From Daucus carota subsp. sativus (Eukaryota > Streptophyta > Magnoliopsida > Apiales > Apiaceae): a stretch of DNA of 64,000 nucleotides. The notes beneath the pieces are model-generated. The model had not been told where the DNA came from. It ran no database searches and saw nothing but the letters and a program-made list of their open reading frames with translations. Both the position numbers and the translations under genes were made by a program. Positions 47,363 to 60,043 of this stretch are shown here, one piece after another. The stretch is from assembly GCF_001625215.2 (NCBI RefSeq), contig NC_030385.2, positions 39,147,598 to 39,211,597 of the forward strand, written 5' to 3'. Position 1 is the first letter of the stretch. The number at the start of each line of letters is the position of its first letter.

Positions 47363-47950
47363 TTACAACAGGTTTTCCTTGATTAGTTTTAGCGAATCCG
47401 CTTTTGAATGGAGAGGTAGCAAACCCATCATAACCCCGGTTTCAAAGATCGCCTCTGATTCATCGAAATTTGAGTTAAGGAAGAAATGGGAAGCTTGTTG
47501 GAGACCTTCACCCTTTGCCTTCTTTTTCCTAGGCAGTTTGAAATGCTTATTGAGATGCTTTGGATTTGCCTTCCTAGGACGACCTCTCTTTGATTGAACT
47601 TTAAGATTTTTCAGACCCTTCAGAATGCTTGGGTTGGAATGACACAAGTCAGAGAGATCATCTTGAGGATTGCAATCGGAAGCTGAATTCTCCTGATCTG
47701 AAAACTGATTGTCAAAGGAAATGGACGAATCTTTCTCCCTAGGCTTCCAGTTTGCAGTTTGAAAGACCTGTACCTCCTCTATAATCTCACAACTTTTAGA
47801 TTTTTGAGGCGAGGATGTAACAGGACGAGGGGTGGGAGGATTCAATAGCGAGTTCTCCACTTCAACATCAGAGACATCATTAACTTCACTTACTCGATCA
47901 CTTGCTATATCAGTTTTATGAGAATCATATATATTCCTACTTTCTTTTCA
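47363..47950 (-). pseudogene. LINE ORF1, C-terminal part
   Basis: The frame is open from about 47950 to the stop at 47363 with no ATG-led complete ORF; the first 165 residues often shown begin at a GTG. The tail is basic with an AT-hook-like KRGRPRKA and KLPRKKKAKG, as is usual for the nucleic-acid-binding end of plant LINE ORF1 proteins. The CCHC knuckle and N-terminal half are absent through 5' truncation. Confidence 0.75.
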
Positions 47951-50725
47951 ATATTTATCTGAAAAATGTTTGTGGGTTAAGGCCTAAGGGTTTGGTTCTT
48001 CCACAATAACTTAGAACTACTCCCATCCCTCTGAATGCTTTATATATTTTTTTACATTGTTTAATATGTATTTTAAGATGTATATAAAATATATTTTGTA
48101 ATTTTTTTATAAAAATTTAGATAGTAAAGATTTATTCCGTTTTTTTAAAAAAATAATTTATCAAATTATATTTTATGAGAGTATTAGAATGCTTGCGGAG
48201 CTCCCGTCTCTCAAAGTAAACAATTGAGGCGGATGAAGAAAGTAATAAATTCATTTTTACATTCAACGCATTTTTTGAACTATGACAGTCCAACATAAAA
48301 ACACATTTTTGTGTTTCTAAATAATTTTAAAGAAAATACTCTATATTATTTCTGGATTTAAAATTTCGGGTTGCTGGCTGTACCCACCCATCTTCCAAGA
48401 GAATCGATCAAGATTCGATTGTCAGGTTTCAAAAAAAAAAAAAAAATGATTCGATTGTCATTTACGCGCAACAACTGTACCAAGTACCAACCTGTGTATC
48501 AAAAATTTGTTGGGCCTTATATTGGGCAAAGCTCTTTTAATAATTCCAGATTTTCGTTGGACCTTATCTTGTTTTTTTTTTTTTTGCAAGGGACCTTATC
48601 TTGTTTAATCCATTAGTTTTGGATAAAAGCCTATCACAACTTGCATATTAGTATCAAAATTAATTTCCATGAACACAATAAATTAGTTAATAACTAAAAT
48701 AAATAGATATCAACATATCAATTGAAATGAAAATTTATAAAAAATTATACAGAGAAAGAAAAACTATGAGATAATAGTAGTTAAATACGAGTATATTTAA
48801 AGCATCATCATTTATCCTAATTTCATAAACTACACGGACTAGAAGTACTTCAAAAATCACAGAGACATGCACATATTTTAAAAGTAACATTAATATACTA
48901 CTCGGCAAAAATAGAAAATGTGGGCCGAAGTTTACAAACATGTCCATAACAGCTCCTGACAAAAAAGAGTCCATCACAACTACAAACAGGCTTAGCTAAA
49001 TAACAACACCTTAAAAACAAAACTGGCCGGCTGGCCTCTGAATGTTTCTTTAGCATAAACTTTCCCGCGAAAGCCCAGAAGAAACTAGAAGGGAGATTTC
49101 GTAAGCACAGAATCTGTCAAGATGCAAATAGCAAATCTACCTATATGAATTGATATAATAATTATATATACAATAAAGAATTAGTTTCAATATATATATA
49201 TATATATATATACAATAAAGAATAATAGAAATTTGCATACATTTCAAATTATATTATCTAGAAATTATTTTTTTCCCGTGAATCAAAATTTTGATTATAT
49301 ATTTTTTTAAGAAATTTTTTTAAAAATATTTTTTAAATAATCAGTTAAAATACTTAAAAGTGTATATAAAAATTAAAGTGTCAAATGAGAAAAAACAGAA
49401 GAAGTACGTCGAATTGGTCCCGAAATAATTTTGCCGGTTGCTCTCTATGCCATGGGTTGAAATATTCTGTTTGCCGTTAAGAACTGCTATTATTTAATAC
49501 TCTCTCCGTCTCCATCATTGGTATACATTTTGAGGTTCTAATAAAATATGATTTTATAATGTTTTTATAAATTTTTTTATCAAAAATTTAAACATTAAAT
49601 TTTTATTCAAACAAAAAAACTTTTAAAATAGCATTATAAAAATATACTTTAAAAAAATCTTAAAAAACGTGCCAAAAATAAAAATTAAGGGGACAATCAA
49701 ACGTGCTTCTAATTTATTTTTCTTCCTCGAACCATATAATCATTGTACAAACATGTTCAAACAAGACGAAAAGGACATGGAGCTATTTAATATTATATAT
49801 TTATATTTATATAAATCATATATGTATATGTTTCTTTTTGCACTTTGATCTTATGGAAACATGGCCTCCTCTTCTTTCTTTATCCTTAAAAAAATAGGTA
49901 ATCAACTCTACCTAAACGTAAATAAGAAATATCTCCAAACTAAGCTAACATCAAATCGATTCATTCGAAATTTTAAAATAATAAAGTAGATGGTAATCGG
50001 CTACCCATGAGGAGATGGATTATAGTACCGTATTAGCAACCTTTAAGTGTCTTTCTGGTGTACAGCCGACCTGCCGAAAGACCCCTTGACTTTTCATATT
50101 TTAACCGGAAAATCAAGGTCTGTTTACAGGATTGCACTTCACCTAGGCTATGCAGCACTTTTTCTTTCCTACGTTTTCATATATCCACGCATTCATTTTA
50201 TTATACTGATGATGCTATTTTTTACTTTTACAAAACTAACTAAATCACACAGGACAAATTAGAATTATATGAAACATGATCCTTATCACATATAATTGAA
50301 TTATATTAAACTGTGAGATATTTCCACTTACAAATTATTTAAACATGTGAAATGACTTTACATACGTATGGATTTATTCATGTATATATTGAGGGGGGGG
50401 AATATCCAATTAAACTTTATATTGAAAATATATACGGGGTAAAATAATTCTAATAAAAGATCGAATCTTAGGATAAATCTTCTTCTTAATTCATGAAATG
50501 TAAATTTATTTTAGCTATATAAATACGAGTCAAAAAAAAAATAGTATGATGATAGTTACAACCTCGCATTTATCTTAACAATAATTACAGAGAAAAACGA
50601 GAGGTGAGATGATTATTACTTTGCACCTCCTCATGTATGTAAATCAATATAAACATAAACCAAGAACAAATCAAAACAGAGAGGACGAGAAAATGAAATA
50701 TTATGACTATAAATTATACAAAAAA
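47951..50725. other. Intergenic, MITE fragments and microsatellite
   Basis: AT-rich with no gene. 48016-48240 resembles a decayed Stowaway (left end ACTCCCATCCCTC, interior like the element at 49500). A (TA)n tract lies at 49192-49212 and a G run at 50392-50400. The open frame near 50047 is not recognised. Confidence 0.5.
49500..49696. mobile_element. Stowaway MITE fragment
   Basis: The left end CTCTCTCCGTCTCC follows TA at 49498-49499. The interior (TTTATAAATTTTTTTATC and ATTTTTATTCAAAC words) is shared with the element at 14369. The right terminus is lost. Confidence 0.6.
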
Positions 50726-51202
50726 TTACCCTACCACGTCAACTTTCGTGGTGCAAGACAACAACCGCCGGAAAACCACATTCATGGCGGCGCAAGAGAC
50801 CTCCTTGGCCCTTCTGATGACCACAATGCTGCCGTGAGCCTCACCGGAAGCTTTCCTCGGCCGTCCACGAGACGAGACTCTTTCTTTAATACGGCAAGCA
50901 CATTTTCTTGCCTTTTGAGGCATGCTTTCTTTTCTCGAGAAAGTGTAGCTTCTCAAGTAAATTTGCCTGCATGACATGCTATCCACAACCCTAGGGTGAC
51001 TAGGGCCATCCAACAGCCCATTCGTACTCATTGATCTCGTAAATGGCCGCGACGACGGATCATTATCCGTCGCACGGCCATTACTACTAACCGATCTGAC
51101 GAATTCCGCGTCGGATTCGGGCCACTTGTAGAGGTTTTCGTAGGTGGCACGGACCGGAATCCAGCCATCATCGAGGCAATTGGGAATGCATGTTGATGCC
51201 AT
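50726..51202 (-). CDS. Small plant-specific protein of unknown function
   Basis: Intronless, 158 aa, ATG at 51202. The N-terminus (CLDDGWIPVRATYENLYKWP) and the block CRQIYLRSYTFSRKE look like a conserved plant family I cannot name with certainty. A basic tail with SRGRPRKAS, an AT-hook-like core (about residue 112), is followed by VVIRRAKEVSCAAM. No signal peptide or membrane span; nuclear location is possible but only inferred. A TATA-like CATATAAAG lies on the minus strand near 51260. The GC-rich coding stretch stands out sharply from AT-rich flanks, which supports a real gene. Confidence 0.7.
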   Translation of the reverse strand: MASTCIPNCLDDGWIPVRATYENLYKWPESDAEFVRSVSSNGRATDNDPSSRPFTRSMSTNGLLDGPSHPRVVDSMSCRQIYLRSYTFSRKESMPQKARKCACRIKERVSSRGRPRKASGEAHGSIVVIRRAKEVSCAAMNVVFRRLLSCTTKVDVVG

Positions 51203-52132
51203 ATGTTATGGCTTTTTTGGTTGGGGAAATAGGTTTATATGTGAAATGTTAGTGGGGGTCTTTATATGATGGAAAGGAGAGCTTAGAATGCAAGAAAAGG
51301 GAGGGAAAATAATGGTGTGTGTCTATGAGGATTGAATAAATGTGTGTGGAGGGTTGTGGAAGGGAGTAGTATTCAATGGCATCAAGTGAGGATAAAAAAG
51401 AATGGCACATGATTAGTGCCACCATGTGGATTATTGGAGTTTACAAGTTTAGCCAATTTTAAAGGGGGTAATTTTGGGTCCATTCAAGTTGGTGCTTTCA
51501 ACACATTTCCCTAGAGTATACACATACAACCACTATTTGACCTTTTTCTAATATTGAGCGTAGGTTTGATTAGGTTTACAAATTCATGAATATCAGCTTA
51601 TTTCTCCCGTAAAGTTATAAGTTTACATTAGAAAAATCTGAGCAAGTTAAAATTTTCAATTTATTTGATTGATTTATGTATATATAATTTTGAAACTATA
51701 ACAACATAATATTTATTTTAGAAATAATTTATAATATTTATTATATTAATAATTTTTATACCTAAACAAGTTATAAATATCAAAAAAAATCAAAATATAT
51801 AAACTAAAAATAAATTTCGCTTATGAAGTTATATTTTTTTAAGTTTAAAAGCCAAACTGCCGCTTAAATATAGTTTATGTAACTTATATACGTGTTATCA
51901 GATGTTTAGTAAATTACATGTGCCATGTAAAAATGTATGATGCTATGCTTAAATTTATTTTTGTCAATAAGAATGAATTGTGTTCTTGTTCAAGACAAGA
52001 AAAGAAATTAGGATTCTAGAATCTAGTTGAATGAGTGAGTAAAATTATAGACGGACAAATGCATAACTATCTGTCACTAGCTACCACAACCGTATAGAGT
52101 AAAGAAAAACTCAAAAGTATCAATGACGCTTA
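51203..52132. other. Promoter side of the 158-aa gene, AT-rich
   Basis: No further gene or bounded repeat recognised. Confidence 0.5.
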
Positions 52133-52455
52133 GCATCTCCAAGGGTTAGAGAACTGTTAGCTAAAAATCTTATGTGTCATCCTATGTGTCATCTGTGTCA
52201 TCTAGTTGGTCCTTTTAGATAATATGTAAAAAAAGTTGCACTCCAACCATCACCTTTTAGCAAAAAAATTATAGATAACAAAGTATCATTCAATAAATTT
52301 GTTGATCCAAAAATGCTATTTGGTATAATTTTAGCTTATAGTAATTATAGATAACACTATTGGAGTGAAAATCTTTACTGTTAGCAAAAAATTTGTATAA
52401 TCCATTTAGATAAGCATTATAGATAATGAGTTTAGATATTACCTTGGAGATGCTC
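52133..52455. mobile_element. Tourist/Harbinger-like MITE
   Basis: 323 bp flanked by TTA at 52130-52132 and 52456-52458. Ends GCATCTCCAAGG / CCTTGGAGATGCTC; the left end seems to have lost two bases. Confidence 0.8.
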
Positions 52456-52458
52456 TTA

Positions 52459-52964
52459 GCCGTACCAATATAAAAAGTGTAGAAGTCATCGTAAAATCCA
52501 AATGAATAATAACAAATTAGCAAATTTCACATAGCAACTCCTATCCATCTGTTTTGTAAAATTGAAAAGCGGTTATATTTTTATTGTTGAACGTTTCTTA
52601 TTCACAATATAAAATTCATTTGATTGAGTATAAAATTATGATTTATAATTAAAATGATTTAATATGATAAACTAAAAATTTAAAATATCATCTTAGGTTT
52701 TTATTTATTAATTATTTATGAGTTATTAAAAGCAAAATAAAAAAATAATTTAAGACTAACTTATAACTTGCAACTAATAACTTTTATTAAAAAGAAAGTT
52801 TAAAATTTCCAATTCACAAAAACAATTAATAGTTTTATTCTAACTTATTTAAACTTAAAACAATTTTAATCCCTGAACTTGAAACTAAACAAACAGGCTC
52901 ATAAACGATTCTTGTGTATATAAAAATGATATTCTTGGATGACAGTTAATATATAGCAATAAGT
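52459..52964. other. AT-rich intergenic stretch
   Basis: Nothing recognised. Confidence 0.5.
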
Positions 52965-53345
52965 TGACGGCTAAATTCAACCATTTTTGGTTAAAAATAT
53001 AAATTCGACCAGAAACGGTCGCAAATATGCATTTCGCCTAAAGTCAATTGAATTTGTATTTTTCAACCGATTCTGGTCGAATTTATATTTTCAACCAAAA
53101 ACATTCTCAAAAAGTTTCAAATGCAGAAGTTCGGCAAAATTTCTGCCACCAATTAATTTCGACCGGAGCTTATTTTCGACCAAACATGTGGACGGGAAAA
53201 ACTGAGACACGGAGTCAAAAAGAGGCGGTCGAAAATAAATTTATTTTCGTCCGGCCTTTTTCGACTAAAACTTTTTCAACCGGAGTTATTTTCAATCAAA
53301 AACAGTCGAAAATACCGATTGAAAATAACCGCTTTTCTGTAATAT
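52965..53345. mobile_element. Fragment of a CACTA (En/Spm) transposon end
   Basis: Dense, alternately oriented TTTTCGACC / GGTCGAAAATA words, the pattern of CACTA subterminal repeats. The right side ends AACCGCTTTTCTGTAAT, close to the usual TTTTCTTGTAGTG terminus but decayed. No transposase. Confidence 0.5.
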
Positions 53346-54158
53346 TTTGAAAATGTAATATTGAAAATATAATTATTGTTTCAATCATAAAACCTACAAC
53401 CTCTGCATCTTTTGGCGCACTTACTCTGGCTAAACGTTGAATTTAAGAGCACACTTGGTACTAATAATATGCAATTATGCTTTAAACTTTTATCATTCTG
53501 TCTCAGTTTCTCCTTGCACACTAACAGCTGCAGGCCTGCAGCAATTGTATTTTACAAATTGTATTCAATGAACAAAATCTGCATATTCAATCCCTGTAGA
53601 AATCTACATGAATAAATGAAAATGTACAAAAGAATCCTGATTTAAATTCATCGTGCATTACTCAAATTTTGATCACCATAAATTTGGTGATAAAAGATTG
53701 TTGTACATATCTTAAAATATTTCGATAATGATATTTAAAGAAGGAGCTCCAGCTCAGAGAATTCGGATCAAGTTGGTAAAGATTATTACTGCACTAATTT
53801 ATTATAATTTTGATTAATAATTCACATGTAGAGCATCCGCATACAAAATGGATGTATTGCCACTTTGTGAGTGTGATCGTATAGAATTCAAGTTGCATGT
53901 AGGTAGATAAACACGGAACTTCCAAGTCTAGTATGTATTGTTTCCATCGTCAGACTGCATTTGTCTTTGATGAAAAAAGAATATAAAGACAGATTAATAT
54001 CAAGGATGAAATATACACGCACGTAAACACACTTTAGTGTATACGGGGACAGCACTCTGCTTGATAGACTAATACATTTGCTCTGATTATGATCTCCACT
54101 TATCAAGATTGGGAGGGACCAGTTATGGATTAATGCTTCTTTTCTTGTGTTTTACTAA
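53346..54158. other. Intergenic stretch
   Basis: No gene or element recognised. Confidence 0.45.
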
Positions 54159-54386
54159 GACGGTGTTTGGCAACCACTTTTAAGCCGGGCTTCTCGATTT
54201 ATAAGTTAGAAGCACTTATTCGTACCGTTTGTGTAAAAAGTCGAGAAACACCTATAAAAAGCTAGGAATGCTAGCTTTTGTTTCAGAGTTTCTACTTATT
54301 TCTCAAACACTTTAATCATTTATAAATCTTATTTTGCTTCTAACTTCTACTCCACTTATTTATTTTAAGATCACCCAAACGGCCCC
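54159..54386. mobile_element. Tourist/Harbinger-like MITE
   Basis: 228 bp between TAA at 54156-54158 and 54387-54389. Ends GACGGTGTTTGG and (inverted) GGGGCCGTTTGG; inner inverted words CTAACTTCTA / TAAGTTAGAAGC. Confidence 0.8.
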
Positions 54387-54389
54387 TAA

Positions 54390-55159
54390 GTTATGGCTTA
54401 ATACAATTTGAGTTGCACTCTACTTTGACATGAAACATATGCGACCCATATGTACAACTAAATTTGAGAAGTAATCATAAATTCGACTAAGATTCGATTT
54501 AGATTTAATTTTTTGAATCTGTGTCACCGTAGGAATTTATTTTTGATTCAATTTCACCCTAGGATTTCACACGAGTCCTCTCCTCTACCAAATCTTTTGT
54601 TTCAAATTTCTTGGACATTCAAAACCATGTTTTTACCCTGAAAAGAAAATATATTTTTGCGAGATCCTTTTTGTCAGGTATTTTTACGAAGATTTGTGGT
54701 CGAGTCTGCCCGATAATTGCTTAGAAACAGTCTAAACAGATGGAGAAGTAGAGTCAAGATATTTGAAAGACCACAGTGTAATGTTGTTGCAGGTTCTCAA
54801 GTTCTGTTTTTGGTTTATGTAAAACATCAGTATGAAAGTTTAATCACATAGCTAAATATATTGTATCACAAATTCACAATACAAGTTTACCCAGTTGAAA
54901 GACCATCAGGTCTCTATGTCTAAAACACCTCACTGCAAGAAACAACTCTGCGCTCAGGGTCAGGGACAATGTAATGCAATGACATTATTTCACCGCAGAG
55001 CATCAGCCATTCCGACAAGGCTGGAATGCATCAGCGGAACTCGTATCTGCTATAGTGTCCTAAGCTCTATATCAAGACAGCTGATAGTGCTATACTTTAC
55101 AATACCACAAAAATTTAAGTGCTTAAAATCGGCCTGTATTGCATATCATCGTCAAGAAG
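54390..55159. other. 3' side of the receptor kinase gene
   Basis: Probable 3'UTR nearest 55159; no other gene. Confidence 0.5.
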
Positions 55160-57664
55160 TTACCTCCCCTCGGACTTTATTAGTTGAGAGAACACTTTGC
55201 TCATCGAAACATCTGAAAGATCATCATCCGTGACTGACATTTCGTGTTGCCTAGCTGATGTGGTGGAGTCAATATGACTGAAGTTATTGACCTGAGGAGA
55301 GAGGTCACTGATGATATTGGTACTGTTTTCTTCAGGGTCGTTATGAAGAACTGCCTCCTGAAGTTGAAGTGCATACTCAAGATTCCAAAGGACATCTCCC
55401 ATTGAGGGCCTATCAACACCATAATCAGCTAAACATTTTTCTGCTGTTTCAGCAAACTTTCGAAGAGAATCTGGTTTGATTTTCCCTTCAAGACTAGGAT
55501 CTATAATCTGGTCCAATTGTCCTCGCTTCTGCCACTTCATTGCCCATTCAGCCAAGTTGACCATCTCCCGAGGGAGAGATGGATCTATAACAGGCCTCGC
55601 ACAGAGAACTTCAAACAGAACAACACCGAACGAGTACACGTCTGATTTTTCAGTGAGCTGTTGCCTTCTAAAATACTCGGGATCAAGGTACCCAAAACTA
55701 CCTTTCACTGCTGTACTCACGTGGGTTTGATCAATCTCGGGTCCAGTTTTTGATAGCCCAAAATCAGCAACCTTAGCCAAAAATGTCTCATCAAGCAATA
55801 TGTTTGCAGATTTTACATCACGATGAATAACTGCTTTGGCATATCCAGTGTGAAGGTAGTGAAGTCCTCTAGCCGATCCGATGCATATCTCGAGCCTCTC
55901 TTTCCAGCCCAAGCTAGGAAGACCAGAGCCATAAAGATGACTCTTAAGAGTTCCATTTTCCATGTACTCGTATATCAAAATCATCTCACTTTTTTCATCA
56001 CAGTACCCAATTAAGGAAACAAGATGACGATGACGGAATTGAGATAGCATTTCAATTTCAGTTCGGAATTCTGTGAAACCTTGCTGGGATTTGGAATTAC
56101 CCCTTTTAACTGCAACTTTTGTGCCATCACTGAACTCTCCCTTGTAAACCTTTCCGAAACCACCAACCCCAATAACCCAACTTTCGTCAAAATTATTTGT
56201 TGCCTCTTGAACTGCTGCAAATGGACACCTAAAGCCAATGTCAGAGCCCGCACTAGCAGTTGTTTTGTGGGAGTCTTTGCTTCCCATTGTGTAGGAAGCA
56301 TTTTGAGATATAGGGACCCATGTTTTAGAATGATGAAGTTGTTCCAGTCTTCTTTTCCTGCGAATATAAAATAGGAGTCCGACAATCAACAAAATAATTG
56401 CAACCCCTATTATTACACCAACAATTACTCCGACTTTTGACTTTGATCCTGATCCTGAAGAAGATGGTAAAGTGGCCATCCCACCAAGGTTTCCCAAGGA
56501 ATTATTCATTTTCATTATCTCTAGTCCATTAAGGATTGCATCAGGATAAGCATCATTTACAGGAGATGGACCAATACTAACACGAAGCTTGCTGCTCGAT
56601 ATGGATGAAGTAACGAAATCCATATATATAGCAGTTGCCAGAAAATTGAGATTTCTAGTGGTCAGATCTAAGTCGGGCAAAACATTCGATGAATCAAGGA
56701 AAACATTGAAGTAGATCTTAGAAGGAGCATCACTTACAATATCGCAAAAATGAAACCGTACAACATACCGGAACCCCGGATCAACAGGGAAAACCCATGT
56801 AACATTAAAATTGCTGTTGGGGTTATCTTCAGATTTCATCTTTGTTGCAGTGCCATAAACAGTTTTTGGAGCAATATCGTCCGTAGCTCCTCCAGGAGGG
56901 TACCTGACAGAATTAATCTTTGAGACACTTTCAGCAAGATTTTGTTCCAAAAGAAATTTTGTGTCAGGAACCCAAGTTCGTCCCAACGTATCATTTTTAG
57001 AAGTGACAGTTGGTCCTCCCATATTTACCCTTGCAACGGTCTCCAAGGCCTGCGTCAACAGACCATTAAACTTCACCGCAGGATTGACACTTTGGGCATC
57101 ATCTGATATTAGAATATCTGGGGCAGAAACAACTTCTAGTGCATTCAAGAACGCAAAGGAATTCTCTGAAGGCGACAGAGTTATTACAAGTGAACCGGAA
57201 GTCACATTCACCAAGAATTCTTTCCTAACAGCTTCACTAGCTTTAAAATTACTAAGCAACATGTGGTTCGGTATCGAAACTGAAAAGGCTGCTGAATTGG
57301 GATTGTAACTGTCATAAACAAATGGTGAAAGATAAAGCCGAATCCAAACCCTCCCCTTTCGGCTAATCGGAAACGTGTACTTGGACTCTTTAGTAAAAAT
57401 TCTAGCATTCTTATAAAGACCAGACTCATCTGACTGTGGAATAGAATTCGAACTGGTAGTGCCTAAGATATTATCGGGACTAGAAAGGTATTTCGAAGCT
57501 AATTTATCACCAAGAAAAACCTGACTACCAATAGTAACACTTGTAGATGATCCACAATTTATATAATACTGATCAGCAGGGTCAAAACCCCAAGAAAAGC
57601 AAGCCAAATAGAACAATATGCAAGAACCCCATATGAAAAACTTAAACATACAACTATCCATCAT
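55160..57664 (-). CDS. HERK1: Receptor-like kinase, CrRLK1L family, HERK1 type
   Basis: Intronless CDS of 834 aa. Signal peptide in residues 1-26, tandem malectin-like ectodomain about 30-395 ([31 protein letters not shown]), a Ser-rich juxtamembrane stretch, a transmembrane helix about 413-436 ([20 protein letters not shown]) and a Ser/Thr kinase: GVGGFGKV (about 500), VAVKRG Lys (about 519), HRDVKSAN (about 612), DFGLSKTG (about 633). The tail [15 protein letters not shown] agrees with Arabidopsis HERK1 as I recall it, rather than FERONIA or THESEUS1. The family senses cell-wall state or RALF peptides at the plasma membrane and controls growth and fertilisation. All kinase residues are present. 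A leader intron is likely (donor CCAAAAG|GTGCAATC near 57817). Confidence 0.94.
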   Translation of the reverse strand: MMDSCMFKFFIWGSCILFYLACFSWGFDPADQYYINCGSSTSVTIGSQVFLGDKLASKYLSSPDNILGTTSSNSIPQSDESGLYKNARIFTKESKYTFPISRKGRVWIRLYLSPFVYDSYNPNSAAFSVSIPNHMLLSNFKASEAVRKEFLVNVTSGSLVITLSPSENSFAFLNALEVVSAPDILISDDAQSVNPAVKFNGLLTQALETVARVNMGGPTVTSKNDTLGRTWVPDTKFLLEQNLAESVSKINSVRYPPGGATDDIAPKTVYGTATKMKSEDNPNSNFNVTWVFPVDPGFRYVVRFHFCDIVSDAPSKIYFNVFLDSSNVLPDLDLTTRNLNFLATAIYMDFVTSSISSSKLRVSIGPSPVNDAYPDAILNGLEIMKMNNSLGNLGGMATLPSSSGSGSKSKVGVIVGVIIGVAIILLIVGLLFYIRRKRRLEQLHHSKTWVPISQNASYTMGSKDSHKTTASAGSDIGFRCPFAAVQEATNNFDESWVIGVGGFGKVYKGEFSDGTKVAVKRGNSKSQQGFTEFRTEIEMLSQFRHRHLVSLIGYCDEKSEMILIYEYMENGTLKSHLYGSGLPSLGWKERLEICIGSARGLHYLHTGYAKAVIHRDVKSANILLDETFLAKVADFGLSKTGPEIDQTHVSTAVKGSFGYLDPEYFRRQQLTEKSDVYSFGVVLFEVLCARPVIDPSLPREMVNLAEWAMKWQKRGQLDQIIDPSLEGKIKPDSLRKFAETAEKCLADYGVDRPSMGDVLWNLEYALQLQEAVLHNDPEENSTNIISDLSPQVNNFSHIDSTTSARQHEMSVTDDDLSDVSMSKVFSQLIKSEGR

Positions 57665-58960
57665 TTTAAGAGTTAAGGAGCTAAAAAGATGAGATCTTTA
57701 AGCTAATACAGTGTAAAGCCAAGATTTTGATCCAAGAATTAGCAACAATCAAGCACAAACACTGAAATTGAAAATACCCATTAGAGAATACTAGATAAAG
57801 AAGAGAAAGATTGCACCTTTTGGATCATCTGAGGCCAGATAGAGAGGAGTGAGTGAAGCTTAGGTATGAAACAGTCAAGAAAAAATAAAGGGGTTTCAAT
57901 ACTGAGAATAAATGCGTTATGAATATGATGTCTCAGTAATCAATAGCCGAAGCAGAGTGCTGAGTGTACAACTAAAATAAAGACCGACTACCAGACTGAG
58001 TTTTAAACTATAAATTCGTGTGTTAAGGTGGTAGGTCAAATGATCAACCAGATTGTAAAATTTTAACTAGTTAAAATTTTAATAAAATATGGAGTGCAGT
58101 GATGTTGTAATATAATTAGGTAAAATTAATATGTAAAGACTTCTATAGAAATAGTCAATAAAATCGAGTATAGTACTATAGTTATTAGGTACGGTAAAGT
58201 TGGAATGCTACCTAAACAAAATGGTAAAGTTGGAATGCTATAACATAAACAAAATATAAACAAAATAGTGACACGCAAAATTGATACGAGGTAAAAAGAT
58301 ATTATAATTAAAATTGTGGATATTATATAAAATATTTTATTTCAACATCTGTGTCTATGAGTAAATTCAATTATATAAATTCTTAGCTAAAATTAAATAA
58401 AATATATTATAAATAAAAATTATAAAACAGTTAATTTTAGACTATATTCGTCCATCTCTAGGCTTGCAGGGTGATAGGTACCATATTTACATACGAGTAA
58501 CATATTTTATTTATAATTTAAAATAATAAAATAATATTATTACTCAAACCTACCCAAGTTCCAGATATTAAACTTATAAAGAAAAATAAATTCGAATAAT
58601 ATATACTAGAGTAAAACAGGCGGTTGATCAGCTTAAGTTAATGAAGATTAATTTGGCGGGGCTTATATACCTGATTTTTAAGTTATTTTTGATTTTAAAT
58701 TAAATATTTATTTATGTAATAAATCAAAATTCTTTAAAATTATGCTGAAAATAGACTTAAAATCAAAAATTAACATGATATATTTTTTCATTGGACTTAT
58801 TTTTTTTATACTTCTTAGAGAAAACTTATTTTCTTTTATAATTTGAAAAATTAGTTTCAATATTAAAATAATTAATTTTTTAAATTTATTTTATTTTAAT
58901 AACTCATAAATCATTTATAATATAAAATTATACAAACATACCATTTAACCTGAAGACTTA
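57665..58960. other. Receptor kinase leader and promoter, then AT-rich DNA
   Basis: Probable 5'UTR intron about 57816-57690. A 30-bp unit (GGTAAAGTTGGAATGCTA...) is repeated twice at 58193-58255. No further gene. Confidence 0.5.
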
Positions 58961-59325
58961 GGGTCTGTTTGGGGGTGCTGTTAAAAATTGCTGTGCTGTC
59001 AGAAAAAGTGCTGGTAAAATAAGTGCTGTCGTAGAAATCAGATAACTGTTTGGTAATTTTTTGATATTTACTTATTTTGAGTTATAATATAAAAAATAAT
59101 AATGATTTTGGTGAGGTTTTATAATGAAATCTATAACAGCATTCTGCAAAAGCTGAAAAGCAGCTTTTTCTAAAAGCATGGGAGGACCTGCTTTTTCTAA
59201 CAGCAGCTTTTCAGCTAAAAACTGCTGTTCGGGAAAGCTGCTTTTAGATTTACCAAACAGTTTTTCACCTGCTTTTCAGCAAAAAGCTGCTGTTGGTGTC
59301 AGCAACAGCAACCCCAAACAGTACC
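58961..59325. mobile_element. Tourist/Harbinger-like MITE
   Basis: 365 bp between TTA at 58958-58960 and 59326-59328. Ends GGGTCTGTTTGGGGGTGCTG and (inverted) GGTACTGTTTGGGGTTGCTG. The interior is rich in CAGCTTTT / AAAAGCTG inverted words. Confidence 0.85.
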
Positions 59326-59328
59326 TTA

Positions 59329-60043
59329 TTACATCAAGTGAGTGTAAGTGACAACATCATAATTAAGGCAAACCAAAATACATATACACTGCCACGTTTA
59401 AACTCATACCTAGCCTGCCAAATTTAGCAGTCATACAATGTCACACAAAAACTTCCCAGCCCAGACTGAATAGAGAGCGGGATTTGTTAGAAACCAACTG
59501 CAGAATAGACTTTAACTAGCCGATTAGAGTTTCTTAGCCAATCTTGGCAGCAAATTAAGGCTTCAGCTGTCTTGTGTGAAAGTGAGCTACGATGTGCATC
59601 AAGCCAGCAAGATTCACCTGGCATTGTAAATTCTTATGTACATGACTAATATACAGCTAGCCTTGGACCTATGCATTAAAAACAATTACTACTTAGTAAA
59701 TAAGAAATCAAAACACGCTATGAAGAACTCAAGATCAAACTCCTAATTTTACACCTTCTCTTCTCTGGACAACAATTGTCGAGGGTGGGAGAGGCTAAAT
59801 GTTCACATTAGCCTGTGAATATTTAAATTTCAGCAATCGACCATCAAAAGAATCATCATCACCATCATTAGTACACCGAGATGTGGAAATTTAACCAATA
59901 CATCAAGTCAGAAGTGGCTAATTTTTCCCTTTGGAGAAACAGAAAGAAAGAGTCATGTTAACATTGATCGTCATTAGTTAATTAAACAACTTCTAATTAT
60001 AATTGCTGCTGAGGGATGAATACTACAAGTTGTGGTACATATG
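59329..60043. other. 3' side of the ERF gene
   Basis: Probable 3'UTR near 60043; nothing else recognised. Confidence 0.5.

Larger units (their letters stand above)
42881..47950 (-). mobile_element. L1-type LINE, nearly full length
   Basis: Non-LTR retrotransposon on the minus strand. Its poly(A) tail shows as a T run at 42881-42893. Order on its own strand: ORF1 C-terminal part (about 47950-47363), a 37-bp gap, ORF2 (47325-43141), and a 3'UTR of about 250 bp. The 5' end of ORF1 is missing, the usual 5' truncation. I could not find a convincing target-site duplication, so the outer left-hand end of ORF1 is approximate. Confidence 0.9.

Noticed and set aside
50047-50262. 71-codon frame with hydrophobic C-terminus
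   Set aside because: Starts without ATG in context, no family match I recognise, flanked by AT-rich DNA.
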